Positions 6,830 through 14,203 of a DNA stretch of 16,479 nucleotides are shown one piece after another. Numbering within the stretch: position 1 is the first letter of the stretch; each line of letters opens with the position of its first letter. The position numbers were made by a program, and so were the translations under genes. This DNA comes from Candidatus Spechtiibacteriota bacterium (GTDB taxonomy: Bacteria; Patescibacteriota; Minisyncoccia; Spechtbacterales; HO2-43-30): assembly GCA_016177905.1 (NCBI GenBank), contig JACOUK010000061.1, positions 1 to 16,479 of the forward strand. The letters run 5' to 3'. The notes under the pieces were generated by a model. It was not told where the DNA came from and did not search any database. It was given only the letters and a program-made list of their open reading frames with translations.

Positions 6830-7920
6830 TATAATCCTTCCCTTTTTAACTCCTCAAATAATTCCGTCGCTTTTCTAGAAAGGCGTTTTGGCATTTTTAT
6901 CATTACTTGCACGTATTGATCTCCCAATCCCCCCGTCCCCAAACGCGCCATTCCTTTCCCTTCCAATTTTATCATCTCGCCATGCTTTATGCCAGCAGGA
7001 ATTTGAACCTCAACATTCCCGCTCAACGTGAGAACACCCACCGTATCTCCGAGAACCGCTTGAGTCAGAGATATTTCACGCTCACTGTAAATATCAGCTC
7101 CTTTGCGTCTAAATTGCGTATGCTCCCTCACGTGCACCTCAATGTAAAGATTTCCGTATCCCCCTTCTCCCGCCTCTCCCTTTCCCTTCAGCTCGACAAT
7201 CTGCCCGTTTTCTATGCCTCGGGGGACTTTTATCAGTATTTTTTCAGTTTCCTGAATCCGGCCCGCGCCGCCGCACTGTTTGCATTTTGTTTGCGCAATT
7301 TTTCCCGCTCCTTCGCAGTGCGCGCACGTTGTAACTTGCGTGAAAGAACCGAGAAACGTCCGTTGTTCACGTCGTATTTCGCCCGTGCCCTTGCACCTTG
7401 CACAATCGGAAAAAGAACTCCCCGGCTCATTTTTTTTCCCGGCGCAACGCGGACATTGAATATATTTCCTTAAAGCAATTTCCCTTTCAATGCCGGAAAA
7501 TGCCTCCTCTAGAGATAGTATGATGTCTATCTCGATATCCGCTCCGCTTTGGCGCGTTTTTGTCGAAGTTTTTGCGCCTCCGCCAAAAAATTCAGAAAAA
7601 ATGTCCCCAAAATCCCAGCCTTCGGCTGGTCCGCCGCTGGCGGAAAATCCCCCTGCGCCAAATCCTGAAAAGTTTCGAAAGTCAAACCCCTGAAAACCAT
7701 CGGAACCTCGTGAATCAAAAGCTGACCCAAATTGGTCATAGTGGGCTTTCTTTCGCTCATCCCCGAGTACTTGATACGCCTCATTTATCTCCTTAAATTT
7801 CTGCTCGTCGCCGCCTTTTTTGTCGGGGTGATATTGATGAGCCAGCTTCCGGTACGCCTGCTTAATCTCTTCCTTTGACGCGCTCCGCGGGATACGCAAA
7901 ATTTGATAATAATCTTTCAT
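6829..7920 (-). CDS. dnaJ: Chaperone DnaJ (Hsp40)
   Basis: Co-chaperone that delivers unfolded proteins to DnaK and triggers its ATPase; cytosolic. The 363 residues show the full type I layout. The J domain (1-66) has HPD at 31-33, followed by a Gly/Phe-rich linker (68-116). The zinc region has four cysteine pairs: CPRC (156), CARC (173), CAHC (199) and CKQC (213). Two C-terminal substrate-binding domains follow, from about 225. The first zinc repeat lacks the second glycine of CXXCXGXG, a minor change. Length is close to the usual 370-380. The ATG is 4 nt after the stop of the 7-TM gene and has no well-placed Shine-Dalgarno, so it is probably translated by coupling from the heat-shock transcript. 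Confidence 0.96.
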   Translation of the reverse strand: MKDYYQILRIPRSASKEEIKQAYRKLAHQYHPDKKGGDEQKFKEINEAYQVLGDERKKAHYDQFGSAFDSRGSDGFQGFDFRNFSGFGAGGFSASGGPAEGWDFGDIFSEFFGGGAKTSTKTRQSGADIEIDIILSLEEAFSGIEREIALRKYIQCPRCAGKKNEPGSSFSDCARCKGTGEIRREQRTFLGSFTQVTTCAHCEGAGKIAQTKCKQCGGAGRIQETEKILIKVPRGIENGQIVELKGKGEAGEGGYGNLYIEVHVREHTQFRRKGADIYSEREISLTQAVLGDTVGVLTLSGNVEVQIPAGIKHGEMIKLEGKGMARLGTGGLGDQYVQVMIKMPKRLSRKATELFEELKREGL

Positions 7921-7924
7921 AAAA

Positions 7925-8890
7925 TTACAAACTGACTTCCTCTTTTTCCGCCATTACTTTTTGAATCTTCAATATCTTTGCCTTAAGCAAAATTTTCATC
8001 GCGATCCACCCGACTCCAAGCGCAACCCATGAGAGAGGCACTCCGATACTTCTCAATAATAAAAATAAGCCAATGATATACAAAAACGGGAAAAATCGTT
8101 TATAGGGCGCAAGTGTGCTTTTGAGCTGGTGATTCACAAAATTTTGCAGAAAATTTCCTATTGTTTTCTCTTGCTCTTCTTTGGGAAGTCTTGAAAATAA
8201 TTCTCGCACTGCAATGGCTGTAACCTCCCTTGAACCCTTGACCAGCTTTGGCACTTCGCGCGCGCTCAATTCTCTCACATCTTTTATTTTCATGTCGTGC
8301 CGGAACTCGGGGATTATTGGCTTTAAAAGATATTCTACCGGTATCAGAATTTTTTCTCCAAGCCCATCTCCAAGTTGCGGAATGTCTGATATTTTCCCTC
8401 TCGGAGAACTAATGTACATTAGTGTGAGCGCGAACGCAACGCCTGTTATAAATGCCGCGAGTCCCCGACGCGTCAAACTCCTATATGAAAATTGAATTGT
8501 AATCTTCTGCTCGCGTTTCGTCCAAGCATTACTCATTATGAGGGATACAAAAATCGCGCCTGCGCCCAAAAAAATCTCCCAACCAAAATGCCGCGTGAGG
8601 GCAAAAGGGAGAAGGAAAAGCGCCGAAACTCCAGCGTATGTGAGAATCGCGAGGCGACGAGGCGCGAGGAAAAGAAAGCTCAAGCTCAAAAGCACAGTAA
8701 GGATCAAGAACGCGCTTGCCGCAAAAATCAAAGTCCGAAAGCCACGAACGCCTTCATACCCCACAAGATATAGTAAAAACCATGCGCATACCGCGCATAC
8801 AACAATCGCGCCCGCAAAAATCCACTGACGTTTCCCGATGAGCAAACGTTCTTCTTCTGTTTTTTCCACTGTTGATCCCTTGCCCTCCAT
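7925..8890 (-). CDS. 7-TM membrane protein inside the chaperone operon, function unknown
   Basis: A 321-residue protein with about five N-terminal helices (23-43, 55-76, 81-99, 104-121, 142-161). A soluble, charged segment of about 100 residues follows (163-265), then two C-terminal helices (266-282, 286-304). Nothing identifies a family. The middle segment ([30 protein letters not shown]) is helical and may face either side of the membrane. It sits between dnaK and dnaJ, an unusual place for a membrane gene. It has its own extended -10 box just before the ATG, with no Shine-Dalgarno. It could be a membrane adaptor for the chaperones or simply a passenger; only position supports a stress role. 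Confidence 0.7.
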   Translation of the reverse strand: MEGKGSTVEKTEEERLLIGKRQWIFAGAIVVCAVCAWFLLYLVGYEGVRGFRTLIFAASAFLILTVLLSLSFLFLAPRRLAILTYAGVSALFLLPFALTRHFGWEIFLGAGAIFVSLIMSNAWTKREQKITIQFSYRSLTRRGLAAFITGVAFALTLMYISSPRGKISDIPQLGDGLGEKILIPVEYLLKPIIPEFRHDMKIKDVRELSAREVPKLVKGSREVTAIAVRELFSRLPKEEQEKTIGNFLQNFVNHQLKSTLAPYKRFFPFLYIIGLFLLLRSIGVPLSWVALGVGWIAMKILLKAKILKIQKVMAEKEEVSL

Positions 8891-8898
8891 TGGTGTCC

Positions 8899-8907
8899 AT
8901 TATAGCA
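8899..8907 (-). promoter_or_regulatory. Extended -10 promoter of the 7-TM gene, leaderless layout
   Basis: On the minus strand TGCTATAAT is a perfect extended -10 element (TGn plus TATAAT). Only 8 bases separate it from the ATG at 8890, so transcription would begin at or within about two bases of the start codon. No -35 box is seen at the usual distance, which is normal for extended -10 promoters. No Shine-Dalgarno lies between the element and the ATG. Confidence 0.5.
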
Positions 8908-8939
8908 CGACTTTTCACCCCTCGTCTGCCTAACACCTG

Positions 8940-10781
8940 CTACGCGCTTGCCTCTGGCGGCGGCTTTTGCCCCTGTTGCCCATCTTTGTACATCGCCTCC
9001 CCGATTTTTTGAAGTGTCGCATTCAGAGCCCCAAGCGCGGATTTTATTGCCTCCATATCTTCGCCGTCTTTTACTTTCTTCAACGCGTCAATCTTCTCCT
9101 GCACTTCTTTCTTGATGTCCTCGCTTACTTTTTCGCCGGCATCGCGCAAAGATTTCTCCGCAAGATACACCACTTGCTCGGCGTTGTTTTTCATTTCCAC
9201 TTTTTCCTTTTTCTTGCGGTCTTCTTCGGAATGCTGTTCCGCCTCTTTCTTCATACGCTCAATATCATCTTTGGAAAGGCCGGAGGAACCCTCGATTCGG
9301 ATAGATTGCGTTTTGCTCGTAGCTTTATCAACCGCTTTCACGCTCAAAATCCCATTCGCGTCAATATCAAATGTCACTTCCACTTGCGGCACGCCTCGAG
9401 GAGCCGGCGGAATGCCGTCGAGGATAAAACGCCCTAAAGTTTTGTTATCAGCGGCCATTTCCCGCTCTCCCTGAAGCACGTGTATCTCCACAGATGGCTG
9501 ATTATCTCCCGCAGTAGAAAAAATTTGCGTTTTTGCCGTGGGAATTGTCGTGTTTCGCTCAATAAGCCTTGTCATCACTCCGCCCAATGTTTCGATGCCC
9601 AAGGAAAGCGGCGTTACATCCAAAAGAAGAACATCTTTTACTTCTCCTTGAAATATTCCTCCCTGCACTGCCGCTCCCACCGCGACTACCTCATCGGGAT
9701 TTACGCCCATGTGAGGTTCTTTCTTAAAGAGTTTCCGCACAGACTCCTGAATTGCCGGCATTCTTGTCTGTCCTCCCACAAGAACCACTTCGTGAATGTC
9801 TTGCACTTTTAAATTCGCCGCCGCTAACGCCTCTTTCACTTTTTCTTCCGCGCGCGTAATGAACTCATTGGTAAGCTCCTCGAGTTTCGCGCGGGACATT
9901 GTAAGGTCAAGGTGTTTTGGGCCAGAAGCGTCTGAAGTGACAAACGGGATATTAATCTCTGTCTGAAGAGAGCTGGAGAGCTCGTGTTTCGCTTTTTCCG
10001 CTCCATCCTTCAAACGCTGCAGCGCAAGCGCATCTTTTGACAAGTCAATTCCTTCCTGTTTTTTAAATTCATCAATAATCCAGGAAATGATTTTTTGATC
10101 AAGATCATCTCCGCCCAAATGCGTATCTCCGCCGATGCCTTTCACTTCAACCGTATCGGCACCTACTTCAAGAATAGACACGTCGAATGTGCCGCCTCCA
10201 AAATCATACACCACGATCCGTTCATCCTTCTTTTTATCCAAACCGTAGGCAAGCGCCGCCGCGGTAGGTTCATTTAAAATTCTTCGCACGTTAAATCCCG
10301 CGATTGTTCCCGCGTCTTTCGTCGCCTTCCTTTGAGAATCGTCGAAATACGCGGGGACCGTAATCACCGCATCGGTGATTTGTTCCCCGAGTTTTGCTTC
10401 CGCGTCTTGTTTGAGTTTTTGAAGCACCATCGCGGAAATTTCAGCCGGCTGATACCACTTCTCGCCGACTTTCACCTCAACTCCTCCCTCCTTGGACTCG
10501 CGGATTTCGTATGGAAGAAGTTTTTTATCATGCTGGACTTCCGTATCAGAAAATCTCCGTCCAATCAGCCGTTTCACGGAATAGATCGTATTTTGAGGAT
10601 TCGTAACTGCTTGCCTTTTCGCGAGCAACCCCACGAGACGCTCCCCGCTTTTCGCAATCGCGACCACGGAAGGAGTAGTGCGGTTTCCTTCTTTATTTTC
10701 GATAATTTTTGGCTGACCGCCCTCGATCACGGCCATTGCCGAGTTCGTTGTTCCAAGATCGATACCTAGAATTTTTGCCAT
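8940..10781 (-). CDS. dnaK: Chaperone DnaK (Hsp70)
   Basis: ATP-driven chaperone at the centre of the DnaK-DnaJ-GrpE cycle; cytosolic. The 613 residues are near the bacterial norm (about 610-640). The nucleotide-binding domain starts with GIDLGTTNS (6-14) and contains [14 protein letters not shown] (167-180) and [12 protein letters not shown] (191-202). The interdomain linker is [10 protein letters not shown] (383-392), the substrate-binding domain follows, and the helical lid begins near 503. The tail is Gln/Gly/Pro-rich and ends PPPEASA, as in many bacteria. The ATG has no Shine-Dalgarno; a TATAAT lies 8 bases upstream in the 29-bp gap after grpE. The gene can be read both from the CIRCE-controlled promoter and perhaps from this internal one. 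Confidence 0.98.
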   Translation of the reverse strand: MAKILGIDLGTTNSAMAVIEGGQPKIIENKEGNRTTPSVVAIAKSGERLVGLLAKRQAVTNPQNTIYSVKRLIGRRFSDTEVQHDKKLLPYEIRESKEGGVEVKVGEKWYQPAEISAMVLQKLKQDAEAKLGEQITDAVITVPAYFDDSQRKATKDAGTIAGFNVRRILNEPTAAALAYGLDKKKDERIVVYDFGGGTFDVSILEVGADTVEVKGIGGDTHLGGDDLDQKIISWIIDEFKKQEGIDLSKDALALQRLKDGAEKAKHELSSSLQTEINIPFVTSDASGPKHLDLTMSRAKLEELTNEFITRAEEKVKEALAAANLKVQDIHEVVLVGGQTRMPAIQESVRKLFKKEPHMGVNPDEVVAVGAAVQGGIFQGEVKDVLLLDVTPLSLGIETLGGVMTRLIERNTTIPTAKTQIFSTAGDNQPSVEIHVLQGEREMAADNKTLGRFILDGIPPAPRGVPQVEVTFDIDANGILSVKAVDKATSKTQSIRIEGSSGLSKDDIERMKKEAEQHSEEDRKKKEKVEMKNNAEQVVYLAEKSLRDAGEKVSEDIKKEVQEKIDALKKVKDGEDMEAIKSALGALNATLQKIGEAMYKDGQQGQKPPPEASA

Positions 10782-10789
10782 AGAAGATA

Positions 10790-10795
10790 ATTATA
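10790..10795 (-). promoter_or_regulatory. Possible internal -10 box before dnaK
   Basis: A perfect TATAAT on the minus strand lies 8 bases before the dnaK ATG in the grpE-dnaK gap. There is no good -35 box at 16-18 bases and no Shine-Dalgarno. The gap is AT-rich, so a chance match is possible. The spacing to the ATG is the same as at the 7-TM gene and close to that at greA. Confidence 0.35.
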
Positions 10796-10810
10796 CATTA
10801 TGAGTAAAAA

Positions 10811-11338
10811 TTACTTTGCGACCTTCACTTTTGCCGGCTTGATCACTTTACCCTCCAAAAGATACCCGTTCTCCACAACCTCGACAATTGTGCCGTGCGC
10901 ATCTTTGGACTCGACCTCCTCTACGGTTTCCGCGCGCGAGGGATCAAATTTTTCACCCGTTTTGGGGTCAATTTTTTCGACGCCTTCCCCTTTTAGTATA
11001 CTTTCAAACTGCTTTTTCACCTGCAGGACTCCTTTTCCCCACACATCATTCTTTATATGCTCGGGCATTGATTTTTCCGCGAACTCCAGATTATCGAGCA
11101 CCACTAATATCTTTGCGATCGTACGAATTGCGGCAAATCTTCGGAATTCTTCCATTTCTTTCGCGCTTTGTTTTATATGGTTCTGAAAATCCGCGAGCGC
11201 CCTCTGCCAGCCGTAAAGATATTCCTGCCGTTCTTTCTTGCACTCCGCGAGGCGCCATCGCAGTTTACTCAATTTTTTCTCGGCATCCTCCGGTATTTCC
11301 GGCTCGTATTCTATTTTTTCTTCCTTCATATCTTCCAT
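10811..11338 (-). CDS. grpE: Nucleotide exchange factor GrpE
   Basis: Releases ADP from DnaK and so resets the chaperone cycle; works as a dimer. The 175 residues show an acidic, Lys-rich N-terminal part and a long coiled coil with the typical WQRALADFQNHIKQ (44-57). VVLDNLEFAEKS (about 79-90) and the beta domain with FDPSRAETV and GYLLEGKVIKPAKVKV near the end complete the family pattern. The ATG is 3 nt after the hrcA stop codon with no Shine-Dalgarno. A second ATG three codons later (11329) is an alternative start. Order hrcA-grpE-dnaK and spacing support one transcript. Confidence 0.95.
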   Translation of the reverse strand: MEDMKEEKIEYEPEIPEDAEKKLSKLRWRLAECKKERQEYLYGWQRALADFQNHIKQSAKEMEEFRRFAAIRTIAKILVVLDNLEFAEKSMPEHIKNDVWGKGVLQVKKQFESILKGEGVEKIDPKTGEKFDPSRAETVEEVESKDAHGTIVEVVENGYLLEGKVIKPAKVKVAK

Positions 11339-11341
11339 AAT

Positions 11342-11992
11342 TTACAATAATGTATCCAAGAGCCTCATATTCCTTTCGTAATGCATGCGCATCGGCCCCA
11401 CGATCCCGATAAAACCATTCCCGAGGCCTAGCGCCATCAGACTATACTCGACGTTTTTAAAAAATGGGTTTTCGCTTCCCACGAAAACTTCAATTTCGTT
11501 TTCAAACTCTGTCATCATCGTTTCATATGAAATCGTAAGATTCTCAAGCTCATCAATAAGCGAAATGACCGCCTCTTTGTCTTCAAATTCTGGTTTCGTT
11601 AAAACTTTTTTAAGCCCCTCATATCGCAGTTCGCCATTTTGATCCACGAAAAGAACAAGATCGCTGGAGTTTGCGGCAATTTCGCGCACAAGAAATTTTA
11701 CTTCTTTCGTCCGGCGCGATCCCTGCCATACCTTATTATCTGCGTGCCGTCCTTTTAACAACATATCGACAAAAAATCGATAGCCTTGTTCGGTCGGCAC
11801 CCGGCCCGCCGAAGTATGCGGCTGGTGAAGATATCCTTCTTCTGTCAAATGCGACATCTCGTTTCGTATGGTCGGGCAACTCACATCAAATTTTCCCGTA
11901 TCAAAAATAGCGCCCGAACTCACTGGAAACGCGCTTTGAATATATTCGTCAACTATTGCGGTTAAAATTTCAGCTTGTCGTTCCGTAAGCAT
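11342..11992 (-). CDS. hrcA: Heat-inducible transcription repressor HrcA, short form
   Basis: Represses the chaperone operon by binding CIRCE, a copy of which lies just upstream. The winged-helix domain (1-75) is well kept: TIRNEMSHLTEEGYL and SAGRVPTEQGYRFFVD match the family closely. The C-terminal signature GIVGPMRMHYERNMRLLDTL (197-216) is also present. The total of 216 residues is much shorter than the usual 340 or so. Both ends are intact, so the loss lies in the middle (GAF-like and dimerisation region). Nothing suggests a frameshift. The ATG has no Shine-Dalgarno and the mRNA leader is predicted to be about 8 nt. Confidence 0.93.
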   Translation of the reverse strand: MLTERQAEILTAIVDEYIQSAFPVSSGAIFDTGKFDVSCPTIRNEMSHLTEEGYLHQPHTSAGRVPTEQGYRFFVDMLLKGRHADNKVWQGSRRTKEVKFLVREIAANSSDLVLFVDQNGELRYEGLKKVLTKPEFEDKEAVISLIDELENLTISYETMMTEFENEIEVFVGSENPFFKNVEYSLMALGLGNGFIGIVGPMRMHYERNMRLLDTLL

Positions 11993-12006
11993 TGAAGGAT
12001 ATTTTC

Positions 12007-12036
12007 AGTATACAAAAAATAGCACTCCCGTGTCAA
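12007..12036 (-). promoter_or_regulatory. Sigma70 promoter of the hrcA-grpE-dnaK operon
   Basis: On the minus strand a consensus -35 box TTGACA (12031-12036) and a -10 box TATACT (12007-12012) are 18 bases apart. The predicted start is near 12000, which leaves a leader of only about 8 nt before the hrcA ATG at 11992. The -35 box lies in the spacer of the CIRCE element, so HrcA binding would block RNA polymerase directly. Confidence 0.75.
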
Positions 12037-12045
12037 GAGTGCTAA
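12019..12045. promoter_or_regulatory. CIRCE operator (HrcA binding site)
   Basis: An inverted repeat with arms ATAGCACTC (12019-12027) and GAGTGCTAA (12037-12045) separated by 9 bases. This is the TTAGCACTC-N9-GAGTGCTAA consensus with a single mismatch in the first arm. It lies directly upstream of hrcA, as expected for autoregulation. A second GAGTGCTAA at 12146-12154 has no matching partner arm (4 of 9 bases) and appears to be a duplicated half site. Confidence 0.95.
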
Positions 12046-12155
12046 TCCCGTAGAAGCGCTGCGCGCTCACGTGACGAGACACGCATAACAAGGACTGTGT
12101 ACCCACCTCGCCCCGTAGCGAGCAGAGCGAGCTTTATGGGGTCAAGAGTGCTAAT
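12032..12155. mobile_element. 94-bp MITE-like repeat element flanked by 15-bp direct repeats
   Basis: GTCAAGAGTGCTAAT occurs at 12032-12046 and again, without a mismatch, at 12141-12155. The 94 bases between (12047-12140) start with CCCGTAGAAGC and end with GCTTTATGGG. The complement of that end is CCCATAAAGC, so the ends form an imperfect terminal inverted repeat. An internal CCCCGTAG (12111-12118) also pairs roughly with the right end. No ORF is inside. The layout fits a small non-autonomous insertion that copied 15 bases of the CIRCE and promoter region, leaving the hrcA-proximal copy working. A tandem duplication followed by divergence is the alternative, and the 15-bp length is long for a target duplication. 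Confidence 0.45.
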
Positions 12156-12171
12156 AGATATGCTATTGTTT

Positions 12172-12214
12172 CGGCCGCCCAGCTAAGCTGGGCTTGGCCG
12201 CGCTTAGCGCGGCC
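12172..12214. repeat. Two adjoining GC-rich palindromes at the lysS stop codon
   Basis: The first hairpin pairs CGGCC (12172-12176) and GCCCAGCT (12177-12184) with AGCTGGGC (12186-12193) and GGCCG (12196-12200), with a two-base TT bulge. The second pairs GGCCGCGCT (12196-12204) with AGCGCGGCC (12206-12214) around a single base. Both need GGCC at 12196-12199, so they cannot both form completely. The lysS stop codon (12204-12206) is in the second palindrome. No T-run follows on the minus strand, so a classical intrinsic terminator is not supported. A REP-like dispersed element or 3'-end protecting structure is more likely. Confidence 0.65.
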
Positions 12215-13664
12215 GCATTGTCGGAAACAAGATCACTTCCCGTAAGCTATGCGAATTTGTCAAAAGTGCGGTCAGGCGATCAACGCCAAACGCGAACCCG
12301 GCGGCTGGCGGCATGCCGTATTCAAGCGCTTCAAGAAACGTCTCATCGAGCCTTTGCGCCTCTTCGTCGCCCTTCTTCCGCTGCTTTTCCTGCTCTTCAA
12401 AAAACTCACGCTGACGCACAGGATCATTGAGCTCCGAAAAAGCATTCACCACCTCCCACCCATCAATCACAAGCTGAAAACGAGCGGAATACTTTGGATT
12501 ATCGGGGAGAGGTTTTGCGAGCGGCGCAAGCTCGGCTGGCTGATGAATAATGAAAGTTGGATTTTGAATCCGGGGCCTGCACGCTTTTTTGTATAGTGCA
12601 TCTCCGATTTGCCCTTTCGAAAGGCGGGTTTCTACTTTTATTCCAAGACCTTCCGCCCGTTTGGCAAGCGCATCGCGATTGAGCGACTCATAATCAATAT
12701 CGAGATATTTTTGAAGAAGCGCTACAAACTCAACACGGGGCCAGGGAATTGTAAGATCAATGATCTTCTCGCCATGTGAAAAACTCGGGTAGACGCCGAC
12801 GGCTTTAAAGATATGAACGAAAAGTTCTTCGGAAAACTTCATGAGCTGCTTATAATCAGCGTACGCCCAATAAAATTCAAGGGAAGTAAATTCCGGATTA
12901 TGCGCAGAGTCTATTCCTTCATTGCGGAATGAACGGCCTATCTCATATACCTTTTCAAACCCTCCGACGAGAAGTTTTTTGAGATCGAGTTCCGGCGCAA
13001 CCCGCAAATACAAATCCATATCAAGCGCGTGTAAATGAGTTTTGAAAGGTTTCGCGTTGGCACCCCCGGGAATTGGCTGAAGAATGGAGGTTTCAACTTC
13101 CATAAAGCCCGCACTATCGAGAAACTCCCGCGTTGCTTTCATAATTTTATTTCGATTCTCAAAGACGCGCCGCACTTTCTCATTCATAAGAAGATCAAGA
13201 TATCTTTTGCGAAATCTCTCTTCAATATCAACCAGACCATGCCATTTCTCCGGCAAAGGATGCGCCGTTTTTACGAGAATTTTTATATCGCGCACTTCGA
13301 GAGATTCCTCGCCGCGTTTCGTTTGAAAAAGAATTCCGCGCGCCTCAATGATATCTCCAATATCAAAATCCTTCAACGCTTCTTCATATCCTTTTTCCCC
13401 AAGAACATCTTTTTTGAAGTACAGCTGAAATTTCCCCGTTCCATCTTTGATATCCGTGAATGTTGACCCTCCATGTTCCCGCAGTGTCATCATTCTTCCG
13501 GCAAGCGTAACCTCTTTTGCTCCGTCTTTGAGGGCCTCGAACTCTCGATGCGCGGCTTCGCATGAATGTGTCCTTTTTGCAGAAATTGGATAAGGATTTT
13601 TGCCAAGCCTCAATAGTTCCGCGCGTTTGGCAAGTCGAATTTTTCGAATATCTTCTAGCGCCAT
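12204..13664 (-). CDS. lysS: Lysyl-tRNA synthetase, class II
   Basis: Charges tRNA-Lys with lysine using ATP; cytosolic dimer. The 486 residues match class II LysRS (about 490-505). An OB-fold anticodon-binding domain (about 53-135) is followed by the catalytic core. Motif 2 is FRNEGIDSAHNPEFTSLEFY (246-265) and motif 3 lies in GFAFGVDRLTAL (456-467). The C-terminus REVILFPTMRPR is normal up to RP, and the last codons are part of a GC-rich palindrome. A charged insertion (EEQEKQRKKGDEEAQ, 423-437) is usual for the family. No Shine-Dalgarno precedes the ATG and an AT-rich -10-like stretch is immediately upstream. The cognate tRNA-Lys gene is 5.8 kb downstream. Confidence 0.97.
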   Translation of the reverse strand: MALEDIRKIRLAKRAELLRLGKNPYPISAKRTHSCEAAHREFEALKDGAKEVTLAGRMMTLREHGGSTFTDIKDGTGKFQLYFKKDVLGEKGYEEALKDFDIGDIIEARGILFQTKRGEESLEVRDIKILVKTAHPLPEKWHGLVDIEERFRKRYLDLLMNEKVRRVFENRNKIMKATREFLDSAGFMEVETSILQPIPGGANAKPFKTHLHALDMDLYLRVAPELDLKKLLVGGFEKVYEIGRSFRNEGIDSAHNPEFTSLEFYWAYADYKQLMKFSEELFVHIFKAVGVYPSFSHGEKIIDLTIPWPRVEFVALLQKYLDIDYESLNRDALAKRAEGLGIKVETRLSKGQIGDALYKKACRPRIQNPTFIIHQPAELAPLAKPLPDNPKYSARFQLVIDGWEVVNAFSELNDPVRQREFFEEQEKQRKKGDEEAQRLDETFLEALEYGMPPAAGFAFGVDRLTALLTNSHSLREVILFPTMRPR

Positions 13665-13669
13665 ACTCG

Positions 13670-13682
13670 AGTATATATTTTA
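13670..13682 (-). promoter_or_regulatory. AT-rich -10-like region before lysS
   Basis: On the minus strand TAAAAT (13677-13682) lies 12 bases and TATACT (13670-13675) 5 bases before the lysS ATG. Either resembles a -10 box, but no convincing -35 box is present and no Shine-Dalgarno follows. The site would fit a leaderless or very short-leader message like those of greA and hrcA, but the AT-rich sequence makes this uncertain. Confidence 0.3.
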
Positions 13683-13704
13683 AAATCTTGTTGAATCCAT
13701 TTCC

Positions 13705-14166
13705 TCATGAGATCCGTATCACTTTGTACTTTTTCATACCGAGCGGTGTGGGAACTTCGATCTCATCGCCAATTCTTTTTCCAAGCAAAGCCTGCCCAAT
13801 CGGAGAATCGGATGAAATCTGTCCTTTCCCGGGATCCCCCTCTCCTTTCCCTACAACGAAAAATTTGCGGAGCGTCTCGTCGCTTTTTACTTCAATCGCA
13901 CAGCCAATATACACAGATGTCTTCTTCCGCGGGGTTAGTGCAATAAGACTCGCGGTACGCAAAATATTTTCGATTTCAGCGACTCTTCCTTCGACAAACG
14001 CCTGCTCTTCCTTTGCTTCCGCATATTCAGCGTTTTCGGCGATATCTCCAATCGAAAGCGCTTCCTTAATTCGTTCCGCCACCTCAACTCTTTTCTTTTT
14101 CTTAAGAAAATCTAATTCGCTCTTTAATTTCAGATATCCGCTCTTTGTGATGAATTCGCCAGTCAT
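13705..14166 (-). CDS. greA: Transcription elongation factor GreA
   Basis: Rescues backtracked RNA polymerase by stimulating cleavage of the 3' end of the RNA. The 153 residues are close to the usual 155-160. The N-terminal coiled coil (about 10-75) has the tip GDIAENAEY, with acidic D41 and E44 at the same positions as in E. coli GreA. KEEQAFVEGRV follows, as in the family. The C-terminal FKBP-like domain contains SSDSPIGQALLGKRIGDEIEV. It has its own consensus promoter overlapping the end of mrdA, and the ATG lies 9 bases after the -10 box without a Shine-Dalgarno. The lysS gene follows 40 bases downstream. Confidence 0.97.
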   Translation of the reverse strand: MTGEFITKSGYLKLKSELDFLKKKKRVEVAERIKEALSIGDIAENAEYAEAKEEQAFVEGRVAEIENILRTASLIALTPRKKTSVYIGCAIEVKSDETLRKFFVVGKGEGDPGKGQISSDSPIGQALLGKRIGDEIEVPTPLGMKKYKVIRIS

Positions 14167-14175
14167 ACAAAATCA

Positions 14176-14203
14176 ATTATAGGGATGCTCCCATTGAAGT
14201 CAA
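14176..14203 (-). promoter_or_regulatory. Sigma70 promoter of greA, near-leaderless
   Basis: On the minus strand TTGACT (14198-14203) and a perfect TATAAT (14176-14181) are 16 bases apart. The -35 box contains the mrdA stop codon. Only 9 bases (TGATTTTGT) separate the -10 box from the greA ATG at 14166, so the transcript should start 0-3 bases before the start codon. This is the clearest promoter in the window with both boxes and no ribosome binding site. Confidence 0.7.

Noticed and set aside
6907..7473. 188-residue plus-strand ORF
   Set aside because: Entirely antisense to dnaJ, whose zinc repeats and C-terminal domains are unmistakable; no promoter or ribosome site.
8492..8828. Overlapping plus-strand ORFs of 93 and 96 residues, rich in Lys and Arg
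   Set aside because: They are antisense to the N-terminal helices of the 7-TM gene; their basic composition is what the complement of hydrophobic codons gives. No ribosome site or family resemblance.
11342..11992. hrcA as a pseudogene
   Set aside because: The frame is intact with both terminal signatures, a promoter and an operator; a shortened functional form is more likely.
12146..12154. Second complete CIRCE element
   Set aside because: Only one arm is present; the bases at the partner position match 4 of 9, so it is a half site copied with the direct repeat.
12032..12155. CRISPR array
   Set aside because: Only two copies of a 15-mer separated by 94 bp, with no further repeats, no spacers of constant length and no cas gene.
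12172..12214. Intrinsic terminator for lysS
   Set aside because: The hairpins are strong, but the minus-strand sequence after them is CGAAACAATAGC with no T-run.
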